64,000 nucleotides of DNA from Montifringilla adamsi (lineage: Eukaryota; Chordata; Aves; Passeriformes; Passeridae), in NCBI GenBank assembly GCA_017590115.1, contig JAGGNK010000003.1, forward strand, positions 310,001 through 374,000, written 5' to 3'. Position numbers and translations under genes: made by a program. Positions 61,190 through 64,000 of the stretch are shown here, in pieces; within the stretch, counting starts at the first letter, position 1; each line of letters opens with the position of its first letter. Under the pieces are notes generated by a model that saw only the letters and a program-made list of their open reading frames with translations, was not told the origin of the DNA and made no database searches.

Positions 61190-61795
61190 CCAGAGAAAAA
61201 GTCAAAGTCCAGGTAAACAAATAGTCTAGGTGGACTTTACTAAAGTCCAGGTAGACAATATATGCTGCTCTCTCTTCATCTACCAGGCCACTGACTTCAT
61301 CACAGAAGTTTATCAAGTTGGTCAAGCATGACTTTCCCTCACTGAAACCATGCTGGCTACTTCTAGCAATTGTCTCATCCTTAATGTGCCTGTAAATTGT
61401 TTGCAGGATTTGCTGCTCTGTCACATACCCGAGGGTGGAGGTGAAGCTGACCAACTTGTAGTTGCCCTGATCCTCCTCCTTGCACTTCTTGACCTTTGCT
61501 TTCCTCCAATCTTTGGGCACTTCCTAGTCATCTGATTGTTGAAAGGTTATCTCAAGTGGCCTTGCAATGACAACAGCCAGCTCAACACTCATGTGAACAC
61601 CCCATCAGGTGCCATGGTCCTGTGTGTAAATTGTTCCCTGTCCTGACCCTCTGCCACCAAGGGTATATCTTCCTTGCTCCAGCCTTATCCCCCAGTTTCT
61701 GGGACATGGCATCCCTGAAGGCTGGTCTTACTGGAAAAGTCTGGGGCAAAGAACACATTTAGTATTTCCACATTTGTTGCAATGCAAAGGTAAGA
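61190..61795 (-). mobile_element. CR1 LINE fragment: N-terminal reverse transcriptase region
   Basis: The minus-strand frame at 61520-61176 includes PKDWRKAKV, GNYKLVSFTS, SQHGFSEGKSCLTNLINFCD and YIVYLDFSK. These are the early reverse transcriptase blocks, with the first catalytic-motif segment Y-L-D-F-S-K. The upstream linker continues to about 61795 (minus-strand match to the segment before the RT). The catalytic YADD block and the 3' UTR are absent, because the copy stops at about 61190 beside a small duplication (AAAGTCCAGGTAAACAA / AAAGTCCAGGTAGACAA). It is non-functional. Confidence 0.88.
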
Positions 61796-62480
61796 CTTGT
61801 TTCCTTGTGTCATGTGCTATATCCTTATTTTAAAATCTAATATATGGAAGCATTTCAGCACTAACCATGACAAACTGGAATTACTACTGCTTTGTATTGC
61901 ACTTATTTATTTTTCGTACATAATTCTTATTTCAGTTTTCAGACTACTTACTTCTTTGTTGATTTTTTTTTTACCTGATTGGTATGGAATTTCTTCAGTC
62001 TTCTGGTCTTTCCTTTTTCTCTTTTGTACAATATTAAAAATACAACTTAGATTCATTGTTTTCTCTGTAAATTTCTGTTTTGAGGCCAAGTTCTACTAAT
62101 TGATGCCAAGATCTCCTAATTCTGAACTTGGAGTTTAATAAATTCTATAATCATTAGAAAGCTCATTGAATTGTTCACATCATCTATAGTTGGCATCAAT
62201 TAATAAACTTTGTACATTTGGTTGTTTGACAAGAGTGTTGTCTTTTTGTGTGGAATTTTTGTTAAGGTTGGTTGGTTAGCTGGTTGGTAGGTTATCAGTG
62301 ATGATGAGAGAGATGGGGAGACTCTGGGATGGTCAGAAAAATCCAATCCTATTGTGGACTACATATGCTTGTGGACTATTTTAGGAAGACTAGTAATGTT
62401 TTACTACAATGATTGGGTTAATTGTCACGTAAACAAACTTACACATTTTACAATATCTCCTGCTTGCAGAAGTCTAGATG
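61796..62480 (+). other. Intergenic-like intron between CR1 and ERV; ERV 3' boundary unresolved
   Basis: AT-rich sequence. If the retroviral remnant to its right kept a 3' LTR, that LTR should lie here, somewhere in about 62230-62480. CCAATCC near 62343 is compatible with this, but no clean LTR ends or polypurine tract were identified. Confidence 0.5.
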
Positions 62481-63836
62481 TAATTTTCTTTTCCAGTAAG
62501 TCGTGATGTAATCTTCAGCTGGTCTTGATTTAATCTCAAAGTTCTGTTTGCTCTTGCCAAGGCATCGTGATTACCAAATCTTTTATGCCAATAACGCCCA
62601 AAATACTGTCTGTCTTGTGTGCCTCAATAGCCTCCCTTGTGTGTCAACTGAAAACACTCCTTTAATGGTCTTATTAATTTATCTCTGCACACATTGAAGC
62701 AAGCAAGGTATCATGATTAATACAATTAATAGCAATATTATCACATTTATACCTATCCCAGAAAAATCCTTTCATCAGGGTGCTAGACCCCAGCCACTAA
62801 ATAGGTTATCTAGCCAAGATCCAGATTCTACTCTTAGTTTAAACACACTATCCTTTAGCTGCTCTTTGCTTTTATGGATAGATTCCGAGTGATTAGAAAG
62901 GTTCATACAACACATTCCATCAAAATCTTCACAGCCATGACCTTGTGCTAAGAGCAAAAAATTATTGCAGAGCTATTTTGTAAAGTAGTGTGCCTTACAC
63001 TGTCAACATCTATTAACAGGTTTGATAAAGCAGAGCTGGTGGCATTCATTTGTTTTGCCAGCCAGCAAACTACCTTATTTAATTGACTCAAAGCCTTTTT
63101 TACAGCCAGGCCTGGCCAAGGCCTCTTTGTTTCAATTCATCTGGGTCTCAGACCACAAAGACAATTCATCTTTGCAGTATTCATCAAATGCATGTAAACT
63201 GTGCCTTATTCTGTGAGGATATTCGTGCTGTAAAATGATGGATGCATTAGGTGTTAGCACAGTTAGTCGTCTCAAACTACAGGGCCCTCCTTTTATATGT
63301 GAAGGGAGAATAGCTTAGGCCCAATCTCCAAAAACCACAAACATTCCTGATGGCAGCTGCAGGGGGGAATTACTGGATTTAGAAGGGCTGCCAGAAGTAT
63401 AATTGTACCAAAAGGTTTGATTCTTATACATGGGTTGATAGAGAGAAATATCCCAAGCTTTAGACTGATTTCTTCCCATGTATTTAAATTTAACACAAAA
63501 ATACATTTTCACAGAACCCAGGAGCTCTAATTCTTGAGGCTCCAAGGGTGCTTCAGGCAGGTAAGAGGCCAACTGATCCCATGCATCAACAGGATTTCAG
63601 CTCCACACAATGCTTTCATTATTTTTTGGTATTGGCCAGTCATTTAATGGCAAGCTGACTAGACAGGGTGAAAGTGGGTTTTCTGGGCATGCAGTAGCCA
63701 AGCATAGGATATCTTATTTTGTTACATTAGCCAGCATTATCCAAACATTTGTTTTGGGTTGGTCAACAGGCCAGGCTGTGCAAATAAAAGCAAGCAGTTC
63801 TAATAAGCATAAGCATAGCATACGATTTAGCCACAT
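62481..63836 (-). pseudogene. Endogenous retrovirus env remnant (alpha/gamma-type Env)
   Basis: On the minus strand an env reading frame begins with an ATG at 63836 followed by a hydrophobic signal-like stretch, then surface-subunit sequence. In-frame stops occur at 63716-63714 (codon 41), 63599-63597 (codon 80) and at 63317-63315. The transmembrane-subunit piece at 62957-62775 is in the same frame and carries the CX6CC motif (62933-62907) typical of alpha-, gamma- and delta-type Env. It is followed by a stop and further decay. The distance between the surface piece and the CX6CC piece (under 400 bp) is shorter than a complete Env would need, so an internal deletion is inferred. It is non-functional. 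It is part of an older provirus lying antisense to ADGRV1 that continues past the right edge. Confidence 0.8.
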
Positions 63837-64000
63837 GTTTTTTTCTTGACTATGTTGTGGCAAAACCCCCCTTTTTGGATTTTAGTTTCCAAGCATATCT
63901 TTTAGCACATTCCCTTTTTATTCTTTCCCAAGCTCGTTCAGGGACTGGCCAGATATAAGGAACCGATTTGTTTTGTTTGCAAATATGGCTGTTTTCAGAT
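63837..64000 (-). pseudogene. End of the retroviral ORF preceding env (cut by window edge)
   Basis: On the minus strand a frame enters from the right edge and stops at TAG 63852-63850, 13 bases before the env ATG. Its tail is rich in Lys, Arg and Gly. By position it is the C-terminal end of the upstream retroviral ORF (pol or an env-leader frame), but too little is visible to assign it. Confidence 0.45.

Noticed and set aside
61176..61520. 114-codon minus-strand frame with reverse transcriptase motifs
   Set aside because: It is a CR1 remnant lacking the catalytic block and 3' end. It was considered as a domesticated RT and dropped for lack of completeness.

Overview
The window looks like part of a bird genome, probably a passerine. 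It is AT-rich, has no dense coding, and carries many CR1 LINE fragments with the avian 3' end, several avian-type LTRs and an alpharetrovirus-like endogenous retrovirus. Species assignment is inference. It rests on repeat types recognised from memory, not on a database search.

The only real protein-coding gene I can support is ADGRV1 (VLGR1/GPR98), the very large adhesion G-protein-coupled receptor of the stereocilia ankle-link and Usher type 2 complex. It runs on the + strand. Seven consecutive exons are visible at 2855-3097, 6573-6980, 7967-8151, 9204-9453, 9619-9758, 10759-10919 and 15813-15913. They total 1488 bp (496 codons), their splice phases match throughout, and there are no internal stops. 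They encode the last Calx-beta repeats, the GAIN domain with its GPS autoproteolysis site, the first transmembrane helix and the start of the second. Upstream exons (thousands of residues) lie to the left of the window. The exons for the rest of the 7TM bundle and the cytoplasmic tail were not found and presumably lie to the right. Everything from 15914 to the right edge is therefore read as one intron of more than 48 kb.

Layout: 1-2854 is intron with two LTR-like repeats. 2855-10919 holds the Calx-beta/GAIN/GPS exons, with a broken CR1 at 3.1-4.2 kb and an unexplained exon-like open frame at 4.84-4.96 kb. 10920-15812 is an intron with a long, internally deleted minus-strand CR1 (11.1-13.3 kb) and an LTR (15.2-15.6 kb). 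15914-31.5 kb is AT-rich, repeat-poor intron. 31.5-64 kb is intron with scattered CR1 pieces (35.2, 36.5-37.7, 49.5-50.2, 54.6-55.1, 56.5, 57.4, 57.8-58.2, 61.2-61.8 kb), LTRs (31.6, 42.1-42.9, 51.9-52.5 kb), microsatellites, and a decayed retroviral env on the minus strand at the right edge.

I found no CRISPR array, operon, tRNA/rRNA gene or prokaryote-like system, and no evidence for a new multi-gene system. The most interesting structures are a 77-bp inverted templated duplication inside a CR1, a perfect 17-bp-arm hairpin, a 14-bp-arm intronic hairpin, recurrent internally deleted CR1 copies, and the unassigned exon-like segment in the first complete ADGRV1 intron.
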